Origin: an uncultured Acidobacteriia bacterium
GTDB lineage: Bacteria; Acidobacteriota; Terriglobia; Bryobacterales; Bryobacteraceae
Length of the DNA stretch: 64,000 nt
Reading direction: 5' to 3'
NCBI GenBank assembly: GCA_903909435.1
Contig: CAIVVT010000122.1
Location: 1 to 64,000, forward strand
Shown in pieces: positions 8,390 through 16,254 of this stretch (positions are counted from its first letter, which is position 1; every line of letters begins with the position of its first letter). The translations under genes were made by a program, and so were the position numbers. Under the pieces are notes generated by a model, which was not told the origin of the DNA, made no database searches, and saw only the letters and a list, made by a program, of their open reading frames with translations.

Positions 8390-9271
8390 TCAACGCTGCC
8401 AGACTGCCAACGAACCGTTGCGCCGTTCAGCGAGCCGGACTGGCGGATTCGCCTCGGACGTCAACCCCACTTTCGCGGGCAAGTTGTCACGCTCACGGTG
8501 CCTTTCGGATACATACCGTCCGATGAACCAGCCCATCGCCCCTCCTGCCAAGACGTCGGAAGCGAAGTGCTCACGGGACGTGAATCGAGAAACCCCAATC
8601 GTGGCGGCGAGACCATACGCCAGGAGTGCCACTGCTTTCTTCTCGTGGTACCGATGTGCGATTACTGAGGCTAGGGCGAAGCTCTCGATGGTGTGCCCGG
8701 ATGGAAACCCATTGCCGCGGTGGAAGAAGTGGCCCCCCTCATCACCTTGCAGAGGACGCTGCCGCCCGGTTGCCGTCTTGAGAACTTCAGACACGATCAA
8801 ACAGTCCACTAGCGCCTCAGCACCCAGATACCCGGTAGCTCGCAATTTCTGATTGCCTGTCAGAGCGCCGCCCAAATAGAGACCACCGGCGATCGGCACC
8901 AACGAATACACGGCGCCCAATTGCGAGACGTGCCTGCTGACGGATAGCTGGTCGGGGGTGTTAGGCAATTGATGGGCACTCCGGCGGTCTGTTGCGAGGA
9001 GCGTTCCTGTGGCGGCACCGAACACCAGCCACCATTTCGCGCTCTGCCTGGACATTTGGAGGGGACTAACCCAGATCTGCTTCTGATCGGCCGCGATATC
9101 TCTCACGAAGTCCCTCGCCGTGCCCGTGGGTACCTGCGGCTTGTCCGTAAAGGGTGATCGGTCAGAGGCTGGCTGCTTTTCCTGTGCTATTGCTGCCGGA
9201 ACCGCCATCAAAGCAACGGCGAGCATCCACCAGTGAGCGAGGGACGAGAAGGGATTTGCGTTGTCTGTCAT
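8390..9271 (-). CDS. PAP2-superfamily membrane phosphatase
   Basis: A 293-residue lipid-phosphate phosphatase-type protein. All three PAP2 signature blocks are present in order: 'KTATGRQRP' (165-173), 'PSGH' (190-193, with the proton-donor His) and 'SRFTSREHFASD' (228-239, with the nucleophilic His). A signal peptide or first membrane segment spans about residues 12-30, and further hydrophobic segments surround the catalytic blocks. Enzymes of this group remove phosphate from undecaprenyl diphosphate, phosphatidic acid or related lipids, acting on the periplasmic face. The gene lies in a same-strand group of exported proteins. The substrate cannot be assigned from sequence. Confidence 0.87.
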   Translation of the reverse strand: MTDNANPFSSLAHWWMLAVALMAVPAAIAQEKQPASDRSPFTDKPQVPTGTARDFVRDIAADQKQIWVSPLQMSRQSAKWWLVFGAATGTLLATDRRSAHQLPNTPDQLSVSRHVSQLGAVYSLVPIAGGLYLGGALTGNQKLRATGYLGAEALVDCLIVSEVLKTATGRQRPLQGDEGGHFFHRGNGFPSGHTIESFALASVIAHRYHEKKAVALLAYGLAATIGVSRFTSREHFASDVLAGGAMGWFIGRYVSERHRERDNLPAKVGLTSEANPPVRLAERRNGSLAVWQR

Positions 9272-9434
9272 TTGTCAGCAGTCTCGCTCAGTGCACAGGA
9301 GCGTTCCTGACAGTCTCAGTGAAGCCCCGTCCATCCGCGGCGATCAGGGTCCCCAGGCAGATGATTGCACACTGGCAGGCTCCGCAACCGACTTGTATAA
9401 CGACGCTAGCGGCAATCATGCGACTACTGAGCCG

Positions 9435-10046
9435 TCAACGTCTCCGCAGCACCTTCCGCTTGATGTCGGGCCAAAACTCAACGCCCAGATTGCCACAGAA
9501 ATCCAACCCCAGCGTCATCGCACCCTCGAGAAGTCCAAGTCGTGCCGTGTTTAGCCGGTCCGGGTACCACTGGTTCGAGAGGAATGCCGCGCCGAAGGCG
9601 CTTCCTATTCGCCATGTCGAAATCGTTTCGCGACCACTATCGGTGCGGGTCAGCATGGTGCCGCAGAAGGCGTGTCCGGCCCGTCGCCACCCCCCTGTTT
9701 CCGTCGATCGAAAGTACCGCGGGTCCTGATGCAGCGTCGAATCCAATCCAAAAGCCAAAGCGCTGTGGATTCCCGACCAGGCCAGCGTGGAGCCAAACCG
9801 CTCGCCATAAGCGCCTGCGCCCTGCCCCCACTCTCTAGGGATGTTCGCTTCCTGCAGGATGCCGGCATACAGGGCAATGCCTGCAATTGCAGTGGGCGAA
9901 TAGACTCCTTCAGCGTGCAAGCGCAACTTATCCATAACATTCAGCGGATCGGTACTCTGCCCAGACACCGCCATGGGCAGCGCAATCGCCAGCGCCAGAA
10001 CAACCGTTGCCCGGGATTTCCGATCCTCAACCTGATTGACCTTCAC
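9435..10046 (-). CDS. Exported protein of unknown function
   Basis: A 203-residue protein with a signal peptide ending near residue 30 (core 'TVVLALAIALPMAVSGQ'). The mature part is rich in Gly, Ala and aromatic residues, with blocks such as 'YGERFGSTLAWSGIHSALAF', 'DPRYFRS' and 'TMLTRTDSGRETISTWRIG', which read like membrane-associated helices or a small barrel. I believe similar proteins are common in Acidobacteriota, but I cannot name a function. It lies 163 bases upstream of the PAP2 gene and 89 bases downstream of the OmpA-family gene, all on the minus strand. Confidence 0.7.
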   Translation of the reverse strand: MKVNQVEDRKSRATVVLALAIALPMAVSGQSTDPLNVMDKLRLHAEGVYSPTAIAGIALYAGILQEANIPREWGQGAGAYGERFGSTLAWSGIHSALAFGLDSTLHQDPRYFRSTETGGWRRAGHAFCGTMLTRTDSGRETISTWRIGSAFGAAFLSNQWYPDRLNTARLGLLEGAMTLGLDFCGNLGVEFWPDIKRKVLRRR

Positions 10047-10090
10047 ATGATCTCCGACTCAGCCTGCGCTGCCAGGATGTCCAAGCTCAA

Positions 10091-10128
10091 AGGACGGGGT
10101 CGTACGGTAGAGCCGCCGGCCCCGTCCT
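10091..10128 (-). terminator. Probable terminator after the OmpA-family gene
   Basis: An inverted repeat with 9-bp arms (10091-10099 and 10120-10128) eight bases past the stop codon. On the minus strand the stem is followed by TTTGAGCTT, a weak T tract, so termination may be partial. Confidence 0.5.
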
Positions 10129-10135
10129 CGTCCAA

Positions 10136-11833
10136 CTAACGCGCCGCGACCGGAATTCCAATCTCAGTGCCGATTACTTCGCCCGAGATCACCAGTTCCA
10201 CGCGCCGGTTCTGCTGCCTGCCCTGGGCGGTGTCATTGGACGCCACCGGCTGGGTCTTTCCGAATCCTCTGGAAGAGACTGAAGTCGGCGCCATGCCTTG
10301 CTCAGTCAAATAGTCCTTAACCGCGCCACCGCGCTGTTCGGAGAGCTGCTGGTTATAGTCGTCGCCGCCGACACTGTCGGTGTGACCTTCTACGTCAAGC
10401 CTGAGCCCCGGATGACCGGAAACAATGCCTGCAACCTTGGCCAGCTTCTCGCGCGCCAAAGGACGCAGCGTGAACTTGGCAGTGTCAAAGAGGACATCCG
10501 ACATGTTGACGATTAGTCCGCGTGCCGTGTCACGTGTCTGCAGAACGGCGTTGAATTGCTTGAGCAGCATGGTTCTCAACTCGGTCTTCTCCGCCTCCAA
10601 CTGCGCCTTCTGCTTGGCGGCGTTGTCGAGTTCTGCCTGACTGGCGGCACGTTGCGCGTCGTTAGCCAGTTTCAAACGCTCGGCTTCGGCGGACGCCGCT
10701 GCAGTGCGCGCGTCGTTCGCCTGTTTCACCCGATCGGCTTCCGCGAGCGCGGCAGCCGAATTGGCGTCGCTTTCGCGCCTCGCACGATCCGCAGCGGCTA
10801 CAGCCGCCGCAGACTGCGCGTCCTTCTCCCTCGTCAGCCGTTCAGAATCCGCCTGGGCTCTAATCCGCGCCGCCTCTGCTTCGCGAGAAACCCGGTCGGT
10901 CTCGGACTGAGCTTTGGCTTTCGCGTTCTCCGCACGCGCTTCCCGATCGGCGGACTGCTGGCGTTCCGCGGTTAGGGCATCTTCTTCCTGGCGCTTCACA
11001 GCGATGACCCGCGCGTCTTCCGCCGTCTGTACAGCTGCCCGGGCGGTCATGGCGACGGGTTTCCTGCCGGCTTTGCGAGCCTGGTAGGCCTCGGCTTCCG
11101 CCAGGCTCTTCTCCGCTTTATTGAAAGTCTCGGTAGCAAATCGATCCGCTCCCATGGAGCGCGCGATCTGCACCGCATTGCGCGCTTCGTAGATCTCCAG
11201 CGGCAGTTTCTTATCGACCTTGAGCGCCAGCGGGTTAGCCAAGTGCGCATACTGGCCGCGCTGCAGCAACTCGTACTTGGCGTCGATCTCCTCGACCTTG
11301 CCCATCGTGTCCGGACGGACGACGTTCTCCATCACGATCAGGTCACTGGGCTGCGTGACCGAGAAGTACGGCTCAGCAGTGACCACCAGCCCGAACACCT
11401 GCAGGTCGGTCGTTACGTCGAGCTTGCTCTTGGTTCCGTTCAGCAATATCTCACCCAGGTTCGAGGTGCGGCCTTCGGGAGTGATGGCCCACAGAACATA
11501 AGTAAGATATTCTGCGCCGTTCTTCGTCGCCGGCTGCAGGCCGTCGAACTCGACCTCGATCTCCACGCGGCCCTGCTTGCTCTCAACCTTGGCTTCACCG
11601 CGAGAACCGGGCAGGAATTCGGTTCCTTGGAAGTCGACCTTCGTGGCGCCGCTGCGGTGCCGGTAGCTGATTGCCTTCGTGGTGCGGGCGGTCACAGTGA
11701 CCCGATAGATGGGCGCGGAACCCGCGGCCATCCGGTCTGCGTTTTCGGTCGTAGGCTGAGCCTGATTCGGGGCTTGTGGGGTGTGCGCCGAAAGCAGGCC
11801 GCACATTATCATGAACGCACTAATGAACTTCAT
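10136..11833 (-). CDS. OmpA-family peptidoglycan-binding protein with long coiled coil
   Basis: A 565-residue envelope protein. A signal peptide (1-16) is followed by a beta-rich N-terminal domain (about 40-190), an Ala/Glu/Arg-rich coiled coil of about 200 residues (roughly 225-430; repeated units of the type 'AAASAEAERLKLANDA', DUF4398-like at its start) and a C-terminal OmpA domain (about 440-550). The OmpA domain shows 'SDVLFDTAKFTLRPLAREKL', 'LRLDVEGHTDSVGG', 'NQQLSEQRGGAVKDYL' and 'NRRVELVI', which bind meso-diaminopimelate of peptidoglycan. It probably ties the outer membrane or a periplasmic structure to the cell wall. The SYLF-domain gene lies 30 bases upstream, so the two are likely co-transcribed. 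Confidence 0.88.
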   Translation of the reverse strand: MKFISAFMIMCGLLSAHTPQAPNQAQPTTENADRMAAGSAPIYRVTVTARTTKAISYRHRSGATKVDFQGTEFLPGSRGEAKVESKQGRVEIEVEFDGLQPATKNGAEYLTYVLWAITPEGRTSNLGEILLNGTKSKLDVTTDLQVFGLVVTAEPYFSVTQPSDLIVMENVVRPDTMGKVEEIDAKYELLQRGQYAHLANPLALKVDKKLPLEIYEARNAVQIARSMGADRFATETFNKAEKSLAEAEAYQARKAGRKPVAMTARAAVQTAEDARVIAVKRQEEDALTAERQQSADREARAENAKAKAQSETDRVSREAEAARIRAQADSERLTREKDAQSAAAVAAADRARRESDANSAAALAEADRVKQANDARTAAASAEAERLKLANDAQRAASQAELDNAAKQKAQLEAEKTELRTMLLKQFNAVLQTRDTARGLIVNMSDVLFDTAKFTLRPLAREKLAKVAGIVSGHPGLRLDVEGHTDSVGGDDYNQQLSEQRGGAVKDYLTEQGMAPTSVSSRGFGKTQPVASNDTAQGRQQNRRVELVISGEVIGTEIGIPVAAR

Positions 11834-11863
11834 CGGTTGTCCTTTTGCTGCCTTTTCACCTGT

Positions 11864-12538
11864 CTAGCGCTCGTGGCGCGAGTACTTGTTAAGCAGAGCC
11901 ATGAGCCGCGCAGCCGACCTGGGAGCGGCACGCCCGCTGGTGACGATGTCGCGGTTTCCCAGTTTGCGGCCGTAGAGCGCGGCGTTGTCATCGAGATCCT
12001 GCCGCAGGGTGGCCCCTTCAAGAGCGAGCCCAGCGAACAGTCCCTGCGAACGCGACCAGGAGAGAATCTCGGCATGCATTTGAGCGTCGGTCTGGGCTGT
12101 CGCCGTGCGTCCTACCGGGCCGGCGGCAACGGAGCCCTCGGCGCCGAGCGTGAACTTGCTGGAGAGCAGCTTCTCGGCTCCGCGCTCATTCATCACGAGC
12201 ATGATCAAATCGGTCTCGGATCCACCGATCTGGAAACCCACGCTGCCACCCTCGATACGAACAGTGGCCGGCGCCGACCAGCCGTTGTTGCCATTCCTGC
12301 GGCATGAAAGGTATCCCTTTCCGTACTTGCCGCCAAGGATGAAGCCCGCGGTTTTGAGCCCTGGCACGATGACGATGCAGTGGGCGTTTTCAAGCATTTC
12401 CTGTGGAATGCCCTTGTCAGGAGTCGCCATGATCTCCGAGAACACCGCAGCAGCTTCATTCATGCGTTTGGCGGGTTCCCGGTCCATTGCCATCACTGAC
12501 GTTGCGAGAGCGAGACCAACCAAGATTACTGATTTCAT
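11864..12538 (-). CDS. SYLF-domain (Ysc84-like) lipid-binding protein
   Basis: A 224-residue exported protein. The signal peptide ends near residue 17 (MKSVILVGLALATSVMA). The SYLF/Ysc84 domain covers about residues 45-185, with 'MLENAHCIVIVPGLKTAGFILGG', 'GYLSCR', 'SVGFQIGGSETDLIMLVMNERGAEKL' and 'GAEGSVAAGPVGRTATAQTDAQM'. SYLF domains bind phosphoinositides in eukaryotes; bacterial versions are periplasmic or surface proteins with poorly known lipid-binding roles. It is upstream of, and probably co-transcribed with, the OmpA-family gene. Family membership is clear; function is not. Confidence 0.88.
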   Translation of the reverse strand: MKSVILVGLALATSVMAMDREPAKRMNEAAAVFSEIMATPDKGIPQEMLENAHCIVIVPGLKTAGFILGGKYGKGYLSCRRNGNNGWSAPATVRIEGGSVGFQIGGSETDLIMLVMNERGAEKLLSSKFTLGAEGSVAAGPVGRTATAQTDAQMHAEILSWSRSQGLFAGLALEGATLRQDLDDNAALYGRKLGNRDIVTSGRAAPRSAARLMALLNKYSRHER

Positions 12539-12889
12539 TTCTATTGCCCTTTTCTATTGAACTTATTGGTACGACGTCCTTGCTATTGCACGGCTTCCTC
12601 CATCGCGGGTGATACAAACAAGAGGAATGCCAACATGCTGTTACCAAAGAGATTTGTGCGCGGCGTTTAGGGGGAACACAGCGAACAGAAGGAAGAGGAG
12701 TTGAGTTTCGTCTGCTTCAGGTGCAGGCCTGGTCCGGGGAAGTGCAGGAATTGCCTGCCAGGTGACTGCCACACTAATTGAAACGCCGCCTTTCACCGGA
12801 ATAGGCTGGGCTCAAGGAGACCCCTATTCCGGAAGGCGGCGTTTCTGAGTGCGACTCCCGATCAGGCCGGTCGAGGCGATACCGGGAGG
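12539..12889. other. Intergenic region with one long hairpin
   Basis: About 350 bases between the WXXGXW gene and the SYLF gene. I see no coding sequence with a ribosome site. Its only clear element is the long inverted repeat at 12781-12844; the promoter for the SYLF-OmpA pair must lie in the 12539-12780 part. Confidence 0.6.
12781..12844 (-). terminator. Long inverted repeat, probable terminator of the WXXGXW gene
   Basis: A 12-bp outer stem (12781-12792 with 12833-12844) continues, after a 3-base bulge on one side, into a 10-bp inner stem (CCGGAATAGG with its complement). On the minus strand the stem is followed by TTTCAATTAG. It lies 45 bases past the stop of the gene at 12890-13291. The stem is longer than usual for a terminator, so a REP-like repeat is an alternative. 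Confidence 0.6.
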
Positions 12890-13291
12890 CTAGCGGCGGT
12901 CGTGGTCGTCGCCGTCATGCTTGCGGTTGTAATCCCGGTTGTGGCCACGCTGGCGGTCCCAGCGATGATCGTGGTCGAAGCGCCCCCGGTCGCCTTCCCA
13001 ATAGCCCTGGTAGTAGCGTTCCCCGTCATGGCGGGACTCCACCCAGTGTGCGCCCGGATACGCAGGCCGGCTCCAATAGCCGTCGTGCCATCGGTAGTGA
13101 TTCCCATTGGGGTACCAGTAGCCCCCAATCCACAAGTAGTCCGGACCCGGACTTTGAGGCTGAATCCGCATCACACGCGCCTGTGGCGGTCGGCCAATTC
13201 TGATCCCGAGGGAGACTTGGGCGAAGACAGCGCCTGTCGCCAGCAACATTAGTGCCAACAGTTTAGTTTTCACGGTCTGGTTCCTTTTCAT
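12890..13291 (-). CDS. Exported WXXGXW-repeat protein
   Basis: A 133-residue protein with a signal peptide (about 1-24, ending AVFA). The mature part has the YxWxxGYW pattern of the WXXGXW/BcpO-related repeat family: 'YLWIGGYWYPNGNHYRWHDGYW' at about 52-73 (split by two repeats) and 'YYQGYWEGDRGRF' further on. The C-terminal 30 residues are very rich in Asp, His and Arg, and could bind metal or nucleic acid, or simply be disordered. Proteins of this type are periplasmic or outer-membrane associated and uncharacterised. The gene is flanked by its own terminator hairpin and seems monocistronic. Confidence 0.8.
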   Translation of the reverse strand: MKRNQTVKTKLLALMLLATGAVFAQVSLGIRIGRPPQARVMRIQPQSPGPDYLWIGGYWYPNGNHYRWHDGYWSRPAYPGAHWVESRHDGERYYQGYWEGDRGRFDHDHRWDRQRGHNRDYNRKHDGDDHDRR

Positions 13292-13415
13292 GATTGAGTG
13301 CCATGCCGGTTTTGTAACAGCACGTTGCCCGCCAACCTGCCTGCCAATTGAAACGCGAGAGGATTATTGGAATTGCCGCATGCCGGGTCGGGAGACTCCC
13401 ACGGCCTGCGCGGCA

Positions 13416-14744
13416 TCAAGCGAGCGGCAGACGCAGGGTGGCGATGCAGCCATTGCCCGACACGCGGTTTTCGAGCGTGACGGAGCCGCCGTGCGCCTCG
13501 GCGATCTTGCGGCACAGTACTAGGCCCACCCCGGAACCGCCGGGCCGGGTGGTAAAGAATGGAACGAACAGATTAGCGGAACTCGCCAGCCCGGTCCCTT
13601 CATCATCAACCTGAATCTCCAGGACTTTCGCCGCGGTCCGCCACGTCATCCGGACGTTGCCGCCGGTCGCCGCTACGGAGTCCAGCGCGTTTTGCAACAG
13701 GTTGATCAGGGCCTGCTCGATCTGATCGGGATCGGCGTTGAGGTGGACGGTCGAGCCAGCGATCAGGGTCACGCGCTCTGACGGGAACATGCGCACGATG
13801 CGCTCGGCCAGCGGGGCGAGGTCGAAGGCACTCCGGGCCGGGGCGGGCAGCCGCGCCAGCCGGGCATAAGACGAGACGAACCGCGCCAACGAGTCCGAGC
13901 GCGAGGCGATCACCGCCAGCCCCTCCAGCATGTCGTCGCGCCAATCTACAGGGGGCGCGGGCTGACGGAGAAGCGCATCGAGGCTCTCGGCAATGGATTG
14001 GATCGGGGTGAGCGAGTTGTTCAACTCGTGTCCCAGCACGCGCACCAGTCGCTGCCAGGCGAGTAGTTCCTCTTCTCGCAGTTCACGCGTCAGGTCGGAT
14101 AGCACGAGCAGCCGGTTGGGATGCCCGGATTCGCGAAACGTGGTGTGCCGCACGGCCCAGCGCCCCGTGGCGCCGGGAAACGCCCGCTCGATCACGGCCG
14201 AGGGAGCCGAGTCCAGTAGGGACGAAAGGCCGAGTTCCTCCGCGCTCCGGTCGCGCAGCGAACCTACCGTTCCGGCCAGCAGTCGCGCTCCAGCCGGGTT
14301 CACCAGACGCAGGCGGCTGTGCTCGTCGAACGCAAAGATCGCGACATCGATTTCTTCCAGCACCTTGGAGAGCAGGGCGTTGACCTCGAGTGCCTCCAAC
14401 CGGCGGTCGCGCAGCGCATCGCCCAGCCGGTTCAACTCGGCCAGCGCCTCCGACTTGGAGTCGCTGCCCGCCAGTGCCCGCGCGCGCACGGAGTAATCGC
14501 CCAGCCGCACCGACTCGAGCATCGCCGACATTGTGCGCCAGGGATGCGCCGCGTTCCGCCGGACCATCCAGGCCGCGGACAGCCATGCCGCAAGTAGCGC
14601 CGAGATCGCCGCAACGTTCAAGACCGGCGGTAGATGGCGGGTCCAGACGAACCATACCGCCAGCACGAGGGCGGGCGAACCTCCCGCCAACGCCAGCAGC
14701 GCGAGCGCGTCCTCGTGAGCCGGGAGCTGTCGCCGTGACGTCAT
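13416..14744 (-). CDS. NtrY-like sensor histidine kinase
   Basis: A 442-residue membrane kinase. Two hydrophobic segments at about 13-33 and 38-62 bracket a very short periplasmic loop, so the signal is probably sensed in the membrane or the cytosol. A HAMP-like linker, a PAS domain (about 105-205) and a kinase core follow. The H box is 'LVRVLGHELNNSLTPIQSI', typical of NtrY/NtrB-type kinases that partner NtrC-type regulators. The ATPase part has 'INLLQNALDSV' (N box), 'VDDEGTGL' (G1) and 'PGGSGVGLVLCRKIAEAHGG' (G2). It lies four bases downstream of its cognate regulator gene and is co-transcribed with it. Confidence 0.9.
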   Translation of the reverse strand: MTSRRQLPAHEDALALLALAGGSPALVLAVWFVWTRHLPPVLNVAAISALLAAWLSAAWMVRRNAAHPWRTMSAMLESVRLGDYSVRARALAGSDSKSEALAELNRLGDALRDRRLEALEVNALLSKVLEEIDVAIFAFDEHSRLRLVNPAGARLLAGTVGSLRDRSAEELGLSSLLDSAPSAVIERAFPGATGRWAVRHTTFRESGHPNRLLVLSDLTRELREEELLAWQRLVRVLGHELNNSLTPIQSIAESLDALLRQPAPPVDWRDDMLEGLAVIASRSDSLARFVSSYARLARLPAPARSAFDLAPLAERIVRMFPSERVTLIAGSTVHLNADPDQIEQALINLLQNALDSVAATGGNVRMTWRTAAKVLEIQVDDEGTGLASSANLFVPFFTTRPGGSGVGLVLCRKIAEAHGGSVTLENRVSGNGCIATLRLPLA

Positions 14745-14748
14745 TCCC

Positions 14749-16122
14749 CTAGACCATCCCGAATTTCTGCAGCCTGCGGTAGAGGCCGCTGCGGCTCAAA
14801 CCGAGCACGCGTGCCGCCTCGACGACATTGTTCTGGCAGGCGTCCAACGCGCGCCGGATCAGGTCTCGTTCGTTGTCTTCGAGGTTAAAGGAGGCAGGTG
14901 CTGCGTGGCTCTGGGGCGCTGCGGCCGGGGTCAGCCCCAGGTCGGCGCCCGTGATCTGCGTGCCCTGCGCGAGCAGCACCCCGCGCTCCAGCACGTGCTC
15001 CAACTCGCGGACGTTGCCCGGCCAGCGGTGTGCCTGCATCGCTTCCACCGCGCTCGTGTCAAAGCCTTCGATCGAGCGCGCATACTTGGCGGCGTAGCGC
15101 TGCAGGAAACTGTGGGCCAACAGCAGAATATCCTCGCCCCGGTCGCGCAGCGGAGGCAGTTGGATCGTCACGGTGTTGATGCGGAACAGCAAATCCTCGC
15201 GGAAGTTGCCGGTTGCGACGGCTGCGGTCAGGTCCGCGTTCGTCGCCGAAATCAGGCGCACGTCGGCGTGCCTCAACTTGGGGCTCCCAAGCCGCTCAAA
15301 CTCGCCTGTCTCCAGCGCCCGCAGCACCTTGGCCTGCTGGGAGATGGGCAAATTGCCGATTTCGTCGAGGAACAGTGTGCCCTGGTCGGCCAACTCGAAG
15401 CGGCCCGGACGGTCGGTCGAAGCGCCCGTAAACGCTCCGCGCACATTGCCGAACAACTCGCTTTCGAACAGCGTTTCCGGGATCGAACCCGCGTTCACGC
15501 AGATCATCGGGCGGGCCGTGCGCGGAGACAGGGCGTGCAGCGCCCGCGCAGCCACTTCCTTGCCGGTCCCGTGTTCCCCCGTGATCAGGACGTTGGCCGT
15601 GGAAGGTCCTATTCGCCGGATCAAGTCGAGCACCGGGCGCATCGCGGGAGACTCAGCGATCAGGTTCACCGGCAGTGGCGACTCCAATAATTCGTTGCGC
15701 CTCTGCAACCGCTGGTTCACCCGGAGCGACCGGCTCAATTGCGCCTGCGTCCTCAGAATCGTCAACAGCGTGCGGTTGTCCCAGGGCTTCTGAACGAACT
15801 CGCGCGCACCGCGCCGCACAGCCTCAACGGCGATTTCGATGCTGCCCCATCCCGTCATCACGACCACCGGCAGCAGGCTATCCAGCCGCGGGATCTCCGC
15901 GAGCAGGTCCAGCCCTTCGCCGCCCGAAGTCGTGTCACGCGTGTAGTTGAGATCGATCAGCGCAACGTCGAACTCGTCGTTGCTGAGCAGTCCCAGAAAT
16001 TGCCTGGGTGAGCGGGCCTCGGCCACGCTGAAGCCCGCCGGCTTCAGCAATAGCTTCAGCGCGATCAGGACGTCGGCGGAATCGTCGGCGATCGCAATCC
16101 GGAATCGATCTTCATTCGGCAT
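14749..16122 (-). CDS. NtrC-family sigma-54-dependent response regulator
   Basis: A 457-residue regulator: receiver domain (about 8-125), sigma-54-interacting AAA+ domain (about 155-390) and a C-terminal Fis-type helix-turn-helix ('VEAARVLGLSRSGLYRRL'). The receiver has 'IADDSAD' and the phospho-acceptor Asp in 'VALIDLNYTRD'. The AAA+ domain has Walker A 'GEHGTGKE', the sigma-54 contact loop 'GAFTGA' and Walker B 'LFLDEIG', so it should activate RpoN promoters on phosphorylation. I prefer ATG 16122 to the in-frame GTG at 16155, because the receiver fold begins just after it; neither has a clear ribosome site. The kinase gene follows four bases later. Targets are unknown. Confidence 0.92.
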   Translation of the reverse strand: MPNEDRFRIAIADDSADVLIALKLLLKPAGFSVAEARSPRQFLGLLSNDEFDVALIDLNYTRDTTSGGEGLDLLAEIPRLDSLLPVVVMTGWGSIEIAVEAVRRGAREFVQKPWDNRTLLTILRTQAQLSRSLRVNQRLQRRNELLESPLPVNLIAESPAMRPVLDLIRRIGPSTANVLITGEHGTGKEVAARALHALSPRTARPMICVNAGSIPETLFESELFGNVRGAFTGASTDRPGRFELADQGTLFLDEIGNLPISQQAKVLRALETGEFERLGSPKLRHADVRLISATNADLTAAVATGNFREDLLFRINTVTIQLPPLRDRGEDILLLAHSFLQRYAAKYARSIEGFDTSAVEAMQAHRWPGNVRELEHVLERGVLLAQGTQITGADLGLTPAAAPQSHAAPASFNLEDNERDLIRRALDACQNNVVEAARVLGLSRSGLYRRLQKFGMV

Positions 16123-16254
16123 TAATAATGGCGGAGCGCAGGCCGGGCGGTTCACGCTTTACGAACATATCAGACCGGGCGGCAAAGCACGGCGGGGCTA
16201 AGCTCCGGTTGCAGCTGCGCCGGGCGTGATGGTGAAGTATCGGGTCCGCGCCGC